Origin: Methanococcoides orientis
Lineage (GTDB): Archaea > Halobacteriota > Methanosarcinia > Methanosarcinales > Methanosarcinaceae
Direction: 5' to 3'
Length of the DNA: 64,000 bases
Assembly (NCBI RefSeq): GCF_021184045.1
Contig: NZ_CP073710.1
Span: 1,436,685 to 1,500,684, forward strand
Part shown: positions 9,925-19,522 of the stretch, one piece after another
Position numbering within the stretch: position 1 is the stretch's first letter
Layout of the letters: every line of letters starts with the position of its first letter
The notes under the pieces: model-generated
Seen by the model: the letters and a program-made list of their open reading frames with translations, nothing else
What the model was told of the DNA's origin: nothing
The model's database searches: none
Translations under genes and position numbers: made by a program

Positions 9925-10920
9925 TTATTCCCTGTAAATGGATATGACATCACTCAATATCGCACTTGCAGTTTCAATGGAACCTGCACCCCTTCCGGCA
10001 ACCGTGACGGTGCCTGCAAGATCGGTACGTACTGATGCAACATTAAGTGTCCCGCCAACTGCCAGTGGATGGGAAGCCGGTACAAGACGTGGTGATACCC
10101 TTAGGCGATCCTTCCTGACCTCTCCAATGAGCTTGATCACATAGCCCTCATCATAGGCAAGAGCAAGTGATTCAGGTGTGATCTTGGTAATACCGGTGAC
10201 CTCAACATCCTGGAAAGTGGCATTCTGCCCAAAGATTGAATTTGAAAGAATTACCAACTTGCATGCAGCATCGATACCCTCTACATCGTAGGTAGGATCG
10301 GTCTCAGCAATACCCAATTCCTTGGATTCTGCAAGCATCTGCTCATATGATGCTTTTTCTTCCATCATACGTGTTAGTATGTAATTGCAGGTACCATTCA
10401 GGATACCTTCAATACTCTGGATCTCGTTACCGGCAAGTGTGCTTTTTATAAGATTGATAATAGGCATTGCACCGCCTACGGTAGCCTCGAACATGAACTT
10501 GCAGTCTGCTTCACTGGCAGCCTTCATAAGCTCCTGGTATTTAAGTGTAAGAGGACCTTTGTTAGAGGTAACGACATCCCTGCCATTTTCAAATGCAGCA
10601 AGCATATTGACAAGTCCGGTACCACCGGTCTCAATATCGGTAGGTGTCGTCTCGATGACAAGATCATGATCAACATTCCTGATGACGTATTCACCAGTGA
10701 GATCTTCAATAGCCACAGTACCGGTTTCATTTTTTCTTGCAAGAGCAGCATTAAGATCGATGCCTTCGGAGTTGACCTCAGCTCCCCTAGAATCGGCTAT
10801 TGCAACAACATCAAGGTCGATACCAAGAGACTTCAGTTCATCATCCTTTTGCAGTATGACCTCTGCAACACCCCGTCCCACTGAACCAAATCCAATAATG
10901 GATGCGCGTACTTTTCTCAT
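9925..10920 (-). CDS. hom: Homoserine dehydrogenase
   Basis: The 331-residue enzyme reduces aspartate semialdehyde to homoserine for threonine and methionine synthesis. The nucleotide-binding loop GFGSVGRG is at residues 10-17, and the family core [12 protein letters not shown] and EGIDAACKL are present. It is the short monofunctional form without a C-terminal ACT domain. The ATG at 10920 is preceded by AGGTGAT six bases upstream; the frame extends to 10941 but that start is not supported. An ACT-domain gene ends only 13 bp upstream, so regulation by an amino acid in trans is likely. Confidence 0.93.
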   Translation of the reverse strand: MRKVRASIIGFGSVGRGVAEVILQKDDELKSLGIDLDVVAIADSRGAEVNSEGIDLNAALARKNETGTVAIEDLTGEYVIRNVDHDLVIETTPTDIETGGTGLVNMLAAFENGRDVVTSNKGPLTLKYQELMKAASEADCKFMFEATVGGAMPIINLIKSTLAGNEIQSIEGILNGTCNYILTRMMEEKASYEQMLAESKELGIAETDPTYDVEGIDAACKLVILSNSIFGQNATFQDVEVTGITKITPESLALAYDEGYVIKLIGEVRKDRLRVSPRLVPASHPLAVGGTLNVASVRTDLAGTVTVAGRGAGSIETASAILSDVISIYRE

Positions 10921-10933
10921 TGAAATATCACCT

Positions 10934-11440
10934 TTATGCAACTTCAGCCCCTATCGGCTCTATGACCAGAAGGTCCTTTTTCTCTGCTACTTCCTTCAAG
11001 ACAGCCATTGCTTCATGAAGCTCTTTCCTGCCAACAGCATCTATCTTCAGGGAAGCAGATGACCGTTTATCGATGTGAGGCATTGAAAGGCAAATGTCCA
11101 CAACTTCTGCAAAACCTGTCTTGTCAATAGTATCTATAGTGTCCTGTATATCGGTATGTACAATGTGACCTATCAAAATGACCGCACCATGTTCCATAAA
11201 GCGCTTTTCATCAACCCTGGCAACACCGATACCGTTCTCTTCAAGACGTGAAATAATAAGATCGAGGTTCTCATGTTCTACCTCGAACACGAGCTGAACA
11301 GGAATAGTACTTCTTGGAGTACGATCTTCATGGTGATGTACGATGGACTTAAGGTTCCCTTTTAGCTCTGAGATCGGATTCAGAGCCAGAAGCAACTGTC
11401 CCGGAGCATCCTTTAGTTCGATATCCATTGAAACTCTCAT
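10934..11440 (-). CDS. ACT-domain amino-acid-binding protein paired with hom
   Basis: The 168-residue protein starts [20 protein letters not shown], a typical ACT beta-alpha-beta opening. A second, ACT-like half follows ([21 protein letters not shown]). ACT domains bind amino acids and control biosynthetic enzymes. Its stop is 13 bp before the homoserine dehydrogenase start and a single TATA box precedes it. I infer that it supplies feedback control to the ACT-less homoserine dehydrogenase as a separate subunit. Confidence 0.8.
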   Translation of the reverse strand: MRVSMDIELKDAPGQLLLALNPISELKGNLKSIVHHHEDRTPRSTIPVQLVFEVEHENLDLIISRLEENGIGVARVDEKRFMEHGAVILIGHIVHTDIQDTIDTIDKTGFAEVVDICLSMPHIDKRSSASLKIDAVGRKELHEAMAVLKEVAEKKDLLVIEPIGAEVA

Positions 11441-11460
11441 GTGTTCCCTCTTAGTTATTT

Positions 11461-11472
11461 CTCATATAAATG
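11461..11472 (-). promoter_or_regulatory. TATA box of the ACT-hom unit
   Basis: On the minus strand CATTTATATGAG lies about 25-30 bases before the ACT-gene ATG at 11440, the right distance for an archaeal box A with a very short leader. An AGAGGGA ribosome site lies in between. Confidence 0.5.
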
Positions 11473-11561
11473 TATTGATAAGAACAGCCATGACTTTAGA
11501 ATGGTAGAAGGAACTTTTCAGGTCAAAATCCCGGGAACCATCAAAGTAACTTATACCTCCA

Positions 11562-12455
11562 TCACCTATGTTCATCAGGAATGATGATTATATTGCCCCT
11601 GCCCTTCTTGAACTTCTCCACAAGTCCCCGGTTCTCAAGATCTGAAACGAGCAGGCTTACCTTTGCTTCAGAATAGCTGAGTTTAGAGCGAAGGTCCTTC
11701 TGAGTGATCCGTCCTCCGCTCGATCTGATAATATCAAGAACTTCCTGCAGGTCCGAAGGTAATGGAATCTCTCCCCCCACATCAACCACTTCAGGTGCTT
11801 CAGGTGCATCGAGCATTTCCGACTCCAATCCTTCTGATTCATCAGGCATACCTGCAGGGGACTCATCCTTAGTTTCCACGACTGCGATTTTTACAATATC
11901 TTCGCCAACGGCAGATATTGAATAATCTTCATCAGCCTCTTTCTTCCCATTCTTCTTTGAGAAGAGATAAAGACCACTCCCGGCCATTAAAAGAATAATA
12001 AGAACTGCAACATAATATAGTGTATTACCACCTGCTCCATTTTCAATTGCTTCGGAATCAGCTTCCAATGAAGTAGTAATGTTCAAAAGATCAGGGTCTT
12101 CGCTAAGATCGCTATCATATGAAGGAAGAAGTATCAGGTCTATAATGTAGTCACCATCATCACTGATGGTAATCGTTTCCTGCGTAGAGGCTGTAAGCGT
12201 GTTGTTCTCGTAATAAGTTGCTGTGATCAGGTATTCACCCGGAGCAAGATTCATAGAATATACACCATATTTAGCTACGATGGACTGTGGCGGCGTGGTG
12301 TTCACTTCAATGATAACATTCTCCATCAGCTGGAAAGTATCCCATTCATAGATGGCACCATGAATAGTCGCTGTCCCTTCGGCACTTGCCGGAACTGCTG
12401 AAAAGAAGCATGCCAAGATACATACGCTGAAAACAAATAAGGTCCTAATCTTCAC
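11562..12455 (-). CDS. Membrane-anchored winged-helix protein with an external beta-sandwich domain
   Basis: The 297-residue protein has four parts in order: a signal peptide (1-25, ending PASA), an extracytoplasmic carboxypeptidase-regulatory-like/PEGA-type beta domain (about 27-112), one transmembrane helix (145-166), and a cytoplasmic acidic linker leading to a C-terminal winged helix (235-293, with RITQKDLRSKLSYSEAKVSLL and a basic wing KFKKGRGN). The layout suggests a one-component transmembrane transcription regulator. The ligand and targets are unknown. It is divergent from the secreted-protein operon at 12823, a plausible target. Confidence 0.8.
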   Translation of the reverse strand: MKIRTLFVFSVCILACFFSAVPASAEGTATIHGAIYEWDTFQLMENVIIEVNTTPPQSIVAKYGVYSMNLAPGEYLITATYYENNTLTASTQETITISDDGDYIIDLILLPSYDSDLSEDPDLLNITTSLEADSEAIENGAGGNTLYYVAVLIILLMAGSGLYLFSKKNGKKEADEDYSISAVGEDIVKIAVVETKDESPAGMPDESEGLESEMLDAPEAPEVVDVGGEIPLPSDLQEVLDIIRSSGGRITQKDLRSKLSYSEAKVSLLVSDLENRGLVEKFKKGRGNIIIIPDEHR

Positions 12456-12758
12456 AATGTAGTATTATGGCAGGCAACTATTATAGTTTATTGTTGCTCT
12501 CGAATCCATTTTTCAGGTTATTTTGTTATTTTGAATAGATGTTCCAATAAAAAGCACATGTTGTCGTAGATCATATCAGGAAGAAATAGTAAAAATAATC
12601 AGAAAACCTTGTTGTAAAGTATTAATTAGGAATAAAATGCTTTTAAGAACTTATTTTTAATAAATAAGCCATCATCAAGTTTTATCCTAAATATTATGCT
12701 TGAAAAAATCTGCAATTATTATGAGACATATCTTCCGAACAATTAGCCCTAAAGTAAG

Positions 12759-12766
12759 TTTATATT
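12759..12766 (+). promoter_or_regulatory. TATA box of the secreted-protein operon
   Basis: TTTATATT lies 57 bases before the ATG at 12823. It falls in the 367-bp divergent gap 12456-12822, which is A/T-rich and otherwise shows no gene. The gap also must carry the promoter of the membrane winged-helix gene on the other strand. Confidence 0.5.
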
Positions 12767-12822
12767 CAAATATTCAGAATATTGTTTTGTAAGTTAATTT
12801 CATGATAATGGAGGAATCCGTA

Positions 12823-14325
12823 ATGAAGAGAGGAACGATGAAAGGTTTTGCAATTATCGCTGCTGTGCTGATGGTAGTCAGCTTACTTCCTATGGCAGCA
12901 CTTGCAGACAATGGAAATGGATTTGAGAACGCACCTGGTCAAATGAAGAAGAATGCTACCGGTGAGACGGTAGGCGTACAGGACCAGGACAGGTTAAGGA
13001 CAAATTACCAGGAAGCTAAGAATATACAGGCTGCCAAGAACGACTACAACAAGATGACATCTGAGTTCCAGATGATAAAGAGGCAGCAGGCAAGAGGTAA
13101 TCTTACAACTGAAGAAATGGTCAACGAATCAAAGATTTACCTCAATAGCACTATCGACTACATGATCATTCGCCTTGAGAATATCAAAGACGAAGGCGGC
13201 TATTCTGATGAAGTGAATGATACAATTGACGATTACATTTCACAATTTGATGATATTAAAGAAGACGTTGGAGATGCTGAAACAAGAAAAGACTTATCAG
13301 ATGCACTGAAGGACATCAGGAAGCTCTGGAAAGATGCAATAAAAGACATTAGACAAAGCACAAGAGAGAGAGTGGGCGATGGACTTGAAACATACCTTGA
13401 GAAATCAGATGATGTTTCCGAAAGTCTACAAGATGAAATCGACCAAGTGGAAGATGAAGAGCAAGCTGCCGAACTTCAGGAACTTCTCGATGAATACAAC
13501 CGCCTGATAGCTGAAGCTAAGGCACTGCTGGAAGAAGGAAACCTTGAGGATGCAATCGATAAAACCAAGGAAGCCAACGAGGTTCTTAGAGAAATTCTGG
13601 ATGAAATGAAGGAATCCAGAGATGGTTATGTGAACATGACAGGCGAGGGTGCTCTCAATGCAGAGGGTGACGGTACCATTGTTCTTTCCGGACAATTTAA
13701 CGTTACCATCAATGCAACAGATGCAATGCTTGTGATCAAGGACCTTGCAGGGGATGCAGAAATTGATGTCAGCGGAGCAACATACGATGTCGTGAATCAG
13801 CAGACAGAAGACGGATACCGTGCCTCTGTGTATGATAACTTCACAGGTGACGCCCTCATTAATGGAACAAGGCTTACCGTCATGGTAAGTGGAGAGGATC
13901 TGACAGTCTTCGCAGAAGGAACCGGAAGTGCTTCACTCTCAGGAGAAGGAACATATAAGGTCGGCGCAGGTGACGAGATGCAGTTTGCAGAAGTCGAAGA
14001 TGATGAAGAAGTCACTGCAACAACTGACTCCACTGAAGAAGAAACCGATGAAGAGGATGAAGAAGACGATGAGATCGAAATCGAGATCGAAGTAAAGATC
14101 TTTGAGATCAACTCATCTGCAACAGTGGAGATCAATGATACTGTAACCGAATACATATTCGATACCATCGATGAAGAAGAGATCAAGAACGAGATCGTGA
14201 ACGAAACTTCATTGACATATGAAGAGGTAAACGACACCATAAAGTTCGAGATAGAGGATTTTACCTCATCTTCAGTAACTGATGCAGAAGAAGATGATGA
14301 AGAGACTGAAGAGCAGGAGGACTAA
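12823..14325 (+). CDS. Secreted acidic coiled-coil protein
   Basis: I know no named family for this 500-residue protein. It has a signal peptide (1-28, ending AALA), a long charged helical region likely to form coiled coil (about 55-265), a beta-rich segment with repeated Gly/Thr/Ser motifs (about 270-385), and a very acidic tract of Asp/Glu near 395-425. Several Asn-X-Ser/Thr sites suggest glycosylation. There is no C-terminal anchor. GGAGG eight bases before the ATG at 12823 fixes the start rather than 12802. It forms an operon with the lipoprotein two bases downstream and is probably a surface or S-layer-associated protein. Confidence 0.75.
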   Translation: MKRGTMKGFAIIAAVLMVVSLLPMAALADNGNGFENAPGQMKKNATGETVGVQDQDRLRTNYQEAKNIQAAKNDYNKMTSEFQMIKRQQARGNLTTEEMVNESKIYLNSTIDYMIIRLENIKDEGGYSDEVNDTIDDYISQFDDIKEDVGDAETRKDLSDALKDIRKLWKDAIKDIRQSTRERVGDGLETYLEKSDDVSESLQDEIDQVEDEEQAAELQELLDEYNRLIAEAKALLEEGNLEDAIDKTKEANEVLREILDEMKESRDGYVNMTGEGALNAEGDGTIVLSGQFNVTINATDAMLVIKDLAGDAEIDVSGATYDVVNQQTEDGYRASVYDNFTGDALINGTRLTVMVSGEDLTVFAEGTGSASLSGEGTYKVGAGDEMQFAEVEDDEEVTATTDSTEEETDEEDEEDDEIEIEIEVKIFEINSSATVEINDTVTEYIFDTIDEEEIKNEIVNETSLTYEEVNDTIKFEIEDFTSSSVTDAEEDDEETEEQED

Positions 14326-14327
14326 TC

Positions 14328-14579
14328 ATGGTCAGCTTTAAACACATTGGAATTGTCGCCATCCTTCTGATCGGATTAACCTTCTCAGGTTGTGTGGGCG
14401 ACCAGGCAGCAGATGACGAGGTTGAAGCAGAAGCACCAACTGCAGATGAAGTACTTGCAGAGGAAGGGGTCGGGCTGACCGATTCAGAGATAGAGGACCT
14501 TGAAAGTAACCTTGACGAACTGGAAGCCACGCTTTCAGAACTTGATGAGGACGAGAACCTGACCATTGAAGAAGTCTGA
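14328..14579 (+). CDS. Small acidic lipoprotein
   Basis: The 83-residue product has a hydrophobic leader and a lipobox-like LTFSGC near residue 22, followed by a short acidic helical tail rich in Glu, Asp and Leu. The start is two bases after the stop of the secreted acidic protein, and its GGAGG ribosome site lies inside that gene's end. The pair shares composition and is clearly co-expressed. It could anchor or escort its larger partner at the membrane; this is inferred. A pyrimidine-rich tract (about 14596-14640) follows and probably ends the transcript. Confidence 0.7.
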   Translation: MVSFKHIGIVAILLIGLTFSGCVGDQAADDEVEAEAPTADEVLAEEGVGLTDSEIEDLESNLDELEATLSELDEDENLTIEEV

Positions 14580-14708
14580 GCTGCTCGCAGTTCATTCTTC
14601 TTTTTTCTTTTTCTTATTACCCTTGTTTCTTTTTTGTCTTCTGATATATTGTAGTGGCAGAAGTATAGAGAGAATAGTATAGCCGTTCTTTAAATAATGC
14701 ACCAAATT

Positions 14709-14718
14709 GTTTATATAG
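14709..14718 (+). promoter_or_regulatory. TATA box candidate of htpX
   Basis: GTTTATATAG is a consensus-like box A about 90 bases before the htpX ATG. A second, weaker A/T run lies nearer, so the assignment is tentative. Confidence 0.4.
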
Positions 14719-14808
14719 AATTACAATTCAATGGATTACAGGGCATGTGTGGATATATTAATGGTAGTTAATTCGATCAAAAACATCCACCCCAAAATGA
14801 GGTAGAAA

Positions 14809-15666
14809 ATGAAAAATATGTTTAAGACCACATTACTGCTGGCATCCCTGACAGGACTGCTGGTCATTGTAGGTAATCTTATTGGCGGCACTAGCGGAAT
14901 GATCATAGCTTTTGCTTTTGCTGTCATCCTGAACTTCGGTAGTTACTGGTACAGTGACAAGATCGTCCTGAAGATGTACCATGCAAAAGAAGTAACAGAA
15001 TCTGAAAGTCCTAAACTTTATGAGATCGTCCGCAAGCTTGCAATGCGTGCAGACCTTCCAATGCCTAAAGTTTACATTGTGGAAACATCCATGCCAAATG
15101 CATTCGCAACCGGAAGAGACCCAAAACATGCAGCTGTTGCAGCTACTACAGGCATCCTTAATCTTCTGACACCGGAAGAGATCGAAGGTGTACTGGCACA
15201 CGAGCTTGCACACGTAAAGAACCGTGACACACTTATCAGTGCAGTTGCAGCGACCATTGCAGGTGTTATAACAATGCTTGCAACATGGGCAAGGTGGGCT
15301 GCTATCTTTGGAGGCATCGGAGGAAGGGACGACAATGGAGGAACCAATATCGTAGGATTCATTGCACTCGCAATTGTGGCACCACTCGCTGCGACCATAA
15401 TCCAGCTTGCGATATCCCGTTCACGTGAGTTCGCAGCAGATGCAGAAGGAGCACGCATATCACAGAAACCATGGGCACTTGCCAGCGCGCTCTCCAAACT
15501 GGAGTCAGGTGCACAGAACTACCACCCTCGCAGGAATGATGTACAACCATCCGAGAATACGGCACATATGTTTATCGTCAACCCTCTGAGAGGTAGCAAA
15601 ATGATGAATCTTTTCAGGACACATCCAACCACAGAAGAAAGGATCCGTCGTTTGAACTCAATGTAA
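14809..15666 (+). CDS. htpX: HtpX-type membrane zinc metalloprotease
   Basis: The 285-residue protein belongs to peptidase family M48. It has two N-terminal membrane helices, the zinc-binding motif HELAH (with [13 protein letters not shown]), further membrane segments, and the downstream Glu ligand region [11 protein letters not shown]. HtpX degrades misfolded membrane proteins with the active site on the cytoplasmic face. GAGGT precedes the ATG. It is monocistronic and convergent with the DUF488 gene. Following a secreted-protein operon, it may serve envelope quality control. Confidence 0.93.
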   Translation: MKNMFKTTLLLASLTGLLVIVGNLIGGTSGMIIAFAFAVILNFGSYWYSDKIVLKMYHAKEVTESESPKLYEIVRKLAMRADLPMPKVYIVETSMPNAFATGRDPKHAAVAATTGILNLLTPEEIEGVLAHELAHVKNRDTLISAVAATIAGVITMLATWARWAAIFGGIGGRDDNGGTNIVGFIALAIVAPLAATIIQLAISRSREFAADAEGARISQKPWALASALSKLESGAQNYHPRRNDVQPSENTAHMFIVNPLRGSKMMNLFRTHPTTEERIRRLNSM

Positions 15667-15682
15667 GCACAAGCCAATACAA

Positions 15683-16129
15683 TTAGAAACTGAAAAGGTC
15701 TGCCTGGCCGGGATTGGTCAGGTGGATAACTCTTATTCCACTGGATTCCAGCTCATTTGATAGCTTATACCTGTGGCAGTTCTTCGGATTTTTCTCAGCA
15801 CACATAAGGACAACATCAGAGCCGTTGCTATTTACTTCTTTTATCTTGCCAATCAATTTTTTGAAATATTCCCGGAACTCATCCGTTCCGATATAATTGA
15901 TATAACTTTCTTCCCGTAAGCCTCCAAGCCCGGGACAATGGGAATAAACAATATTATATTTCGGCAATACTATCTCGAGGTTCTCTTTATTGAACTCTTC
16001 ACGTACCGAATGCGGATAGCTTCGAATATCAACCAGATAGGAGAGGTCATACTGTTGTAGAATGTCGATAAATTCTTCCAGTGACCTGTTTCCATATCCA
16101 ACGGTATAGCATCGGGCATCTTCATCCAT
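15683..16129 (-). CDS. DUF488 family protein
   Basis: The 148-residue protein opens with the typical YTVGYGNRSLEEFI and contains the conserved VDIRSYPHS and CAEKNPKNCHR motifs of DUF488. The family's biochemical function is not established; the Cys-X7-Cys-His-Arg motif suggests a catalytic or metal role. It is convergent with htpX (16 bp between stops) and divergent from thyA. Confidence 0.85.
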   Translation of the reverse strand: MDEDARCYTVGYGNRSLEEFIDILQQYDLSYLVDIRSYPHSVREEFNKENLEIVLPKYNIVYSHCPGLGGLREESYINYIGTDEFREYFKKLIGKIKEVNSNGSDVVLMCAEKNPKNCHRYKLSNELESSGIRVIHLTNPGQADLFSF

Positions 16130-16308
16130 CGGGATGACTGAATGGATGTGAAGTTTATTACTTTTTCTGTGTTAATTATCAGCAAAGCTTAGTTCAGCGA
16201 TTGAGCAGAAAGACAAATCCCCTTCGTGACGATTCCCGGATTATTTTTAAATAGATAGCTATATTAGAGGATAATGCTTACTTTAGTACATTATAGGGAG
16301 AATTTGTC

Positions 16309-16962
16309 ATGACGCAGGATGCGGCAATTGGAAGGATCATAAAAGCTCAGACCATCAGTGATGCATGGTACCGCGGACTCAATGTAATATGGAATCACGG
16401 CAAGGTCATTACAGATGAGAGAGGAAGCCAGATACGAGAGTTCATGAACCTGATGGTCGTGATAGATGATCCGTACAGGGATGAGATCCCTGCAGATATA
16501 GCATGGAACCATGAAAGGCTGGAAGAATATGCAAAGCAGCTTATCACCGGCGAAAATGCACAGGATTTCGAATATACATACGGCCAGAGGCTTCGCAACT
16601 GGGATGAAAAAACAGACCAGATCGCATATGTAATTGAAAAACTGAAGAACAACAAAACGACACGAAGGGCTACAGCAGTCACATGGATCCCAACTGTGGA
16701 TACCCATGTTGATGAAGTACCCTGCATGATACTTGACGATTTTAAGATCAGGGATGAAAAGGTCCACCTGACAACAGTATTCCGCAGCCACGACTTTGCA
16801 GGGGCTTATCCCGCCAATCTCTATGGCCTTTCCAAGCTTCTTGAGTACGTTGCCGAACATGTGGGACTGGAAGCTGGAACCATCACCACGATGAGCATCT
16901 CTGCACATATATATGACCATGACTGGGACAAGATAGAGAACATTGTAAAAGGAGTGCAATAA
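16309..16962 (+). CDS. thyA: Thymidylate synthase, archaeal ThyA type
   Basis: The 217-residue protein resembles the short archaeal thymidylate synthases. It carries the catalytic Cys139 in VPCM, the dUMP-binding FRSHDFAGAYPANLYGL segment (Arg159, Asp162, Asn170) and the late HIYDHDW motif. It methylates dUMP to dTMP; the folate-like cofactor in methanogens is expected to be a tetrahydromethanopterin derivative. Its stop directly abuts the aroA ATG, so the two are cotranscribed. Confidence 0.85.
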   Translation: MTQDAAIGRIIKAQTISDAWYRGLNVIWNHGKVITDERGSQIREFMNLMVVIDDPYRDEIPADIAWNHERLEEYAKQLITGENAQDFEYTYGQRLRNWDEKTDQIAYVIEKLKNNKTTRRATAVTWIPTVDTHVDEVPCMILDDFKIRDEKVHLTTVFRSHDFAGAYPANLYGLSKLLEYVAEHVGLEAGTITTMSISAHIYDHDWDKIENIVKGVQ

Positions 16963-18246
16963 ATGAAAGTAACAGTTGGAAGATCCGATGTGCATGGAGA
17001 GGTATTCGCACCTCCTTCAAAGAGCTATACCCACAGAGCCATCACCATAGCCGCTCTTTCAAGAGAGGCAACCATCCACAGGCCACTGCTATCTGCAGAT
17101 ACACAATCAACCATTCGCGCTAGTGAGATGTTCGGTGCATACATTGAAAAGGATGGAGAAGACCTTCTGATCAGCGGTGTCAATGGAGTTCCGCAAATTC
17201 CCGAGGATATAATAGATGTAGCAAACTCAGGAACTACACTTCGGTTCATGACCGCCATCTCTGCACTTACAGAAGGAACTACTGTGCTCACAGGCGACAA
17301 TTCCATAAGGTCAAGACCAAATGACCCTCTTCTTAGGGTCCTGAACGATCTTGGTGTTGATGCCTATTCTACCCGTAATAACGGATGTGCACCAATTGTG
17401 GTCACCGGTGGACTTACAGGTGCTATCGTCAAAATAGACGGGTCCATCAGTTCACAGTTCATATCAGCATTACTGCTTGCATGCCCGCTTACAAGGAACA
17501 GTACAACCCTCTCTATCAAGGGTGAACTAAAATCCAAACCTTACATTGATGTCACACTGGATGTCATTGAAAAGGCAGGTGTTGAGATCCTAGTTGAAGA
17601 TCATAACAACCCTAAGTTCATAATTCCCGGTAACCAGAGCTATAACCTTGAGGAATACACAGTACCGGGTGATTTCTCATCTGCATCATACCTTCTTGCA
17701 GCCGCTGCAATGACGAACTCCACCTTGACGGTCAAGAACCTGTTCCCTTCAATGCAGGGTGATATAGCCATCATAAACATACTGAAAGAGATGGGTGCAA
17801 ATATCTACTGGGATATGGAAGAAGGAACAGCCACCGTAAGAGGCGGAGATCTCCACGGCATAACCATGGATGCAGGTGCCACCCCTGATCTCGTACCCAC
17901 AATCGCAGTCCTTGGAGCCATGGCAAAGGGCGAGACAGTAATTACCAATGCTGAGCATGTACGCTATAAGGAGACGGACAGGCTTCATGCAATGGCTATG
18001 GAACTTGAGAAAATGGGAATATTCTGCAGGGAAGAAAAGGATAGCCTGACAATAAGAGGAGGGGAATTCAAGGGTGCAGAAGTACACGGATGGCACGACC
18101 ATCGTATCGTAATGGCTTTGACACTCGCAGGCATGGTGGCCGGAAATACCATTATCGATACCGCAGAATCCATCTTCATTTCATACCCTAACTTCTTTGA
18201 TGCAATGCGTTCAATAGGCGCTGATGTCATACTTAGTGAGCAATGA
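16963..18246 (+). CDS. aroA: 3-phosphoshikimate 1-carboxyvinyltransferase (EPSP synthase)
   Basis: The 427-residue enzyme joins phosphoenolpyruvate to shikimate 3-phosphate in aromatic amino acid synthesis. Conserved features are PPSKSYTHRA (residues 16-25), the NSGTTLRFM loop, SSQFISALLLA, and the C-terminal KETDRLHAM and DHRIVMAL motifs. The start codon follows the thyA stop with no gap, and the ribosome site is within thyA (AAAAGGAGTG). Normal family length. Confidence 0.96.
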   Translation: MKVTVGRSDVHGEVFAPPSKSYTHRAITIAALSREATIHRPLLSADTQSTIRASEMFGAYIEKDGEDLLISGVNGVPQIPEDIIDVANSGTTLRFMTAISALTEGTTVLTGDNSIRSRPNDPLLRVLNDLGVDAYSTRNNGCAPIVVTGGLTGAIVKIDGSISSQFISALLLACPLTRNSTTLSIKGELKSKPYIDVTLDVIEKAGVEILVEDHNNPKFIIPGNQSYNLEEYTVPGDFSSASYLLAAAAMTNSTLTVKNLFPSMQGDIAIINILKEMGANIYWDMEEGTATVRGGDLHGITMDAGATPDLVPTIAVLGAMAKGETVITNAEHVRYKETDRLHAMAMELEKMGIFCREEKDSLTIRGGEFKGAEVHGWHDHRIVMALTLAGMVAGNTIIDTAESIFISYPNFFDAMRSIGADVILSEQ

Positions 18247-18294
18247 GAACGAACCATTGTTCATTTTATTCTTTTTACTTTTTGAGTTGTTCCT

Positions 18295-19494
18295 ATGATC
18301 TATGATGTTGTTGTTGTCGGAGCCGGACCTACAGGATCCACAGCTGCACGCTATGCTGCCAAATACGGTGCAAAGGTGCTCATGATCGAGGAACACTCAT
18401 CTATCGGCACACCAGTGGAGTGCACCGGACTATTAAGTACACGTGCTGTAGCGGAATGCGATATTAAGCCAGATGAAGAATTCGTACTGAACAGTGTACG
18501 TGGTGCTTTTGTCCATTCGCCAAATGGAACCTGTCTTCCCATAGACGGTAGGAAGACAAAGGCATATGTTGTTTCCAGGAAGATCTTTGACCGAAACCTT
18601 GTTTCAATGTCAGTGGATGCAGGTGCAGAACTGATGCTAAAGGGACGTGTGACCGGCCTTCTGGAAAAGGACGGAATCCAGTTTATTTCAGTAATGCATA
18701 TGGGAAGACCAGCCACCATAAAGGCTAGGGTCGTCATCGGAGCAGACGGTGTGAAAAGCAATATTGCCAGATATGCAGGACTGGGAAGAGTTGACAGGGT
18801 CCTGTCAGGAGTACAGATAGAAGCACCTTACAGATCAAAAGACGATGATTTTGTAGAGCTTTTCATGGGATCGAATGCACCTGGTTTTTTTGCATGGACC
18901 GTACCTGTCAGCGAGGAGATATCAAGAATAGGACTTGCTGTTGAACCAGGCAACGAACAAAATGCAATTAACTATCTCAAAGGAGTTATTTCTTCAAATC
19001 CTCAGCTTTCCACCGGTCACTCCGGATGTATGCTTGATCTTGTGGTGGGTGGGATCCCCATCGGCCCCCTTAAGAGAACTTTCGGGAATGGCGTACTCAT
19101 TGCAGGAGATGCTGCAGGACAGGTAAAACCTACTTCCGGAGGTGGCATATATACCGGAGCTGCCTGTGCGAAGATCGCAGGAGAAGTTGCAGCAAAAGCC
19201 GCACTTGACGGTGATATTTCCGGGGAGAGGCTAAGTTCATACGAAAAACGATGGAAGGCCGAACTTGGTCGTGAACTTGGCATCGGGATGAAGATACATG
19301 ATTTTGTCGGCGGACTAAACGATGATCAGCTGGATGAACTGATAGGATCGATGAACAATCCTGCTATACTTGAAATGATAACAAAGTATGGGGATATGGA
19401 CCATCCCTCGATACTGGTCAAAAAGTTATTGAATCCAATGAACTCAAGACACCTGATAGGTGTTTTCAGAGCTTTTGCAAAAGCAGTACTGTGA
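18295..19494 (+). CDS. Geranylgeranyl reductase family FAD enzyme
   Basis: The 399-residue flavoprotein has an N-terminal Rossmann loop VVGAGPTGSTAA (residues 7-18), the CTGLLS motif near 45, and a second FAD motif GDAAGQVKPTSGGGIYTGAA. These mark the archaeal digeranylgeranylglycerophospholipid reductase group, which saturates the isoprenoid chains of membrane lipids. It is 48 bp after aroA in the same direction and may be cotranscribed with thyA-aroA. Methanosarcinales carry several paralogs, so the exact substrate is not certain. Confidence 0.88.
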   Translation: MIYDVVVVGAGPTGSTAARYAAKYGAKVLMIEEHSSIGTPVECTGLLSTRAVAECDIKPDEEFVLNSVRGAFVHSPNGTCLPIDGRKTKAYVVSRKIFDRNLVSMSVDAGAELMLKGRVTGLLEKDGIQFISVMHMGRPATIKARVVIGADGVKSNIARYAGLGRVDRVLSGVQIEAPYRSKDDDFVELFMGSNAPGFFAWTVPVSEEISRIGLAVEPGNEQNAINYLKGVISSNPQLSTGHSGCMLDLVVGGIPIGPLKRTFGNGVLIAGDAAGQVKPTSGGGIYTGAACAKIAGEVAAKAALDGDISGERLSSYEKRWKAELGRELGIGMKIHDFVGGLNDDQLDELIGSMNNPAILEMITKYGDMDHPSILVKKLLNPMNSRHLIGVFRAFAKAVL

Positions 19495-19522
19495 TCTTTT
19501 TATGTCTTGACTTTTTTACTTT

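Noticed and set aside
13797..14240. Ser-rich antisense frame opposite the acidic secreted protein
   Set aside because: It is the mirror of Asp/Glu codons (GAT, GAA, GAG), which read as Ser/Leu/Phe on the other strand; no ribosome site.
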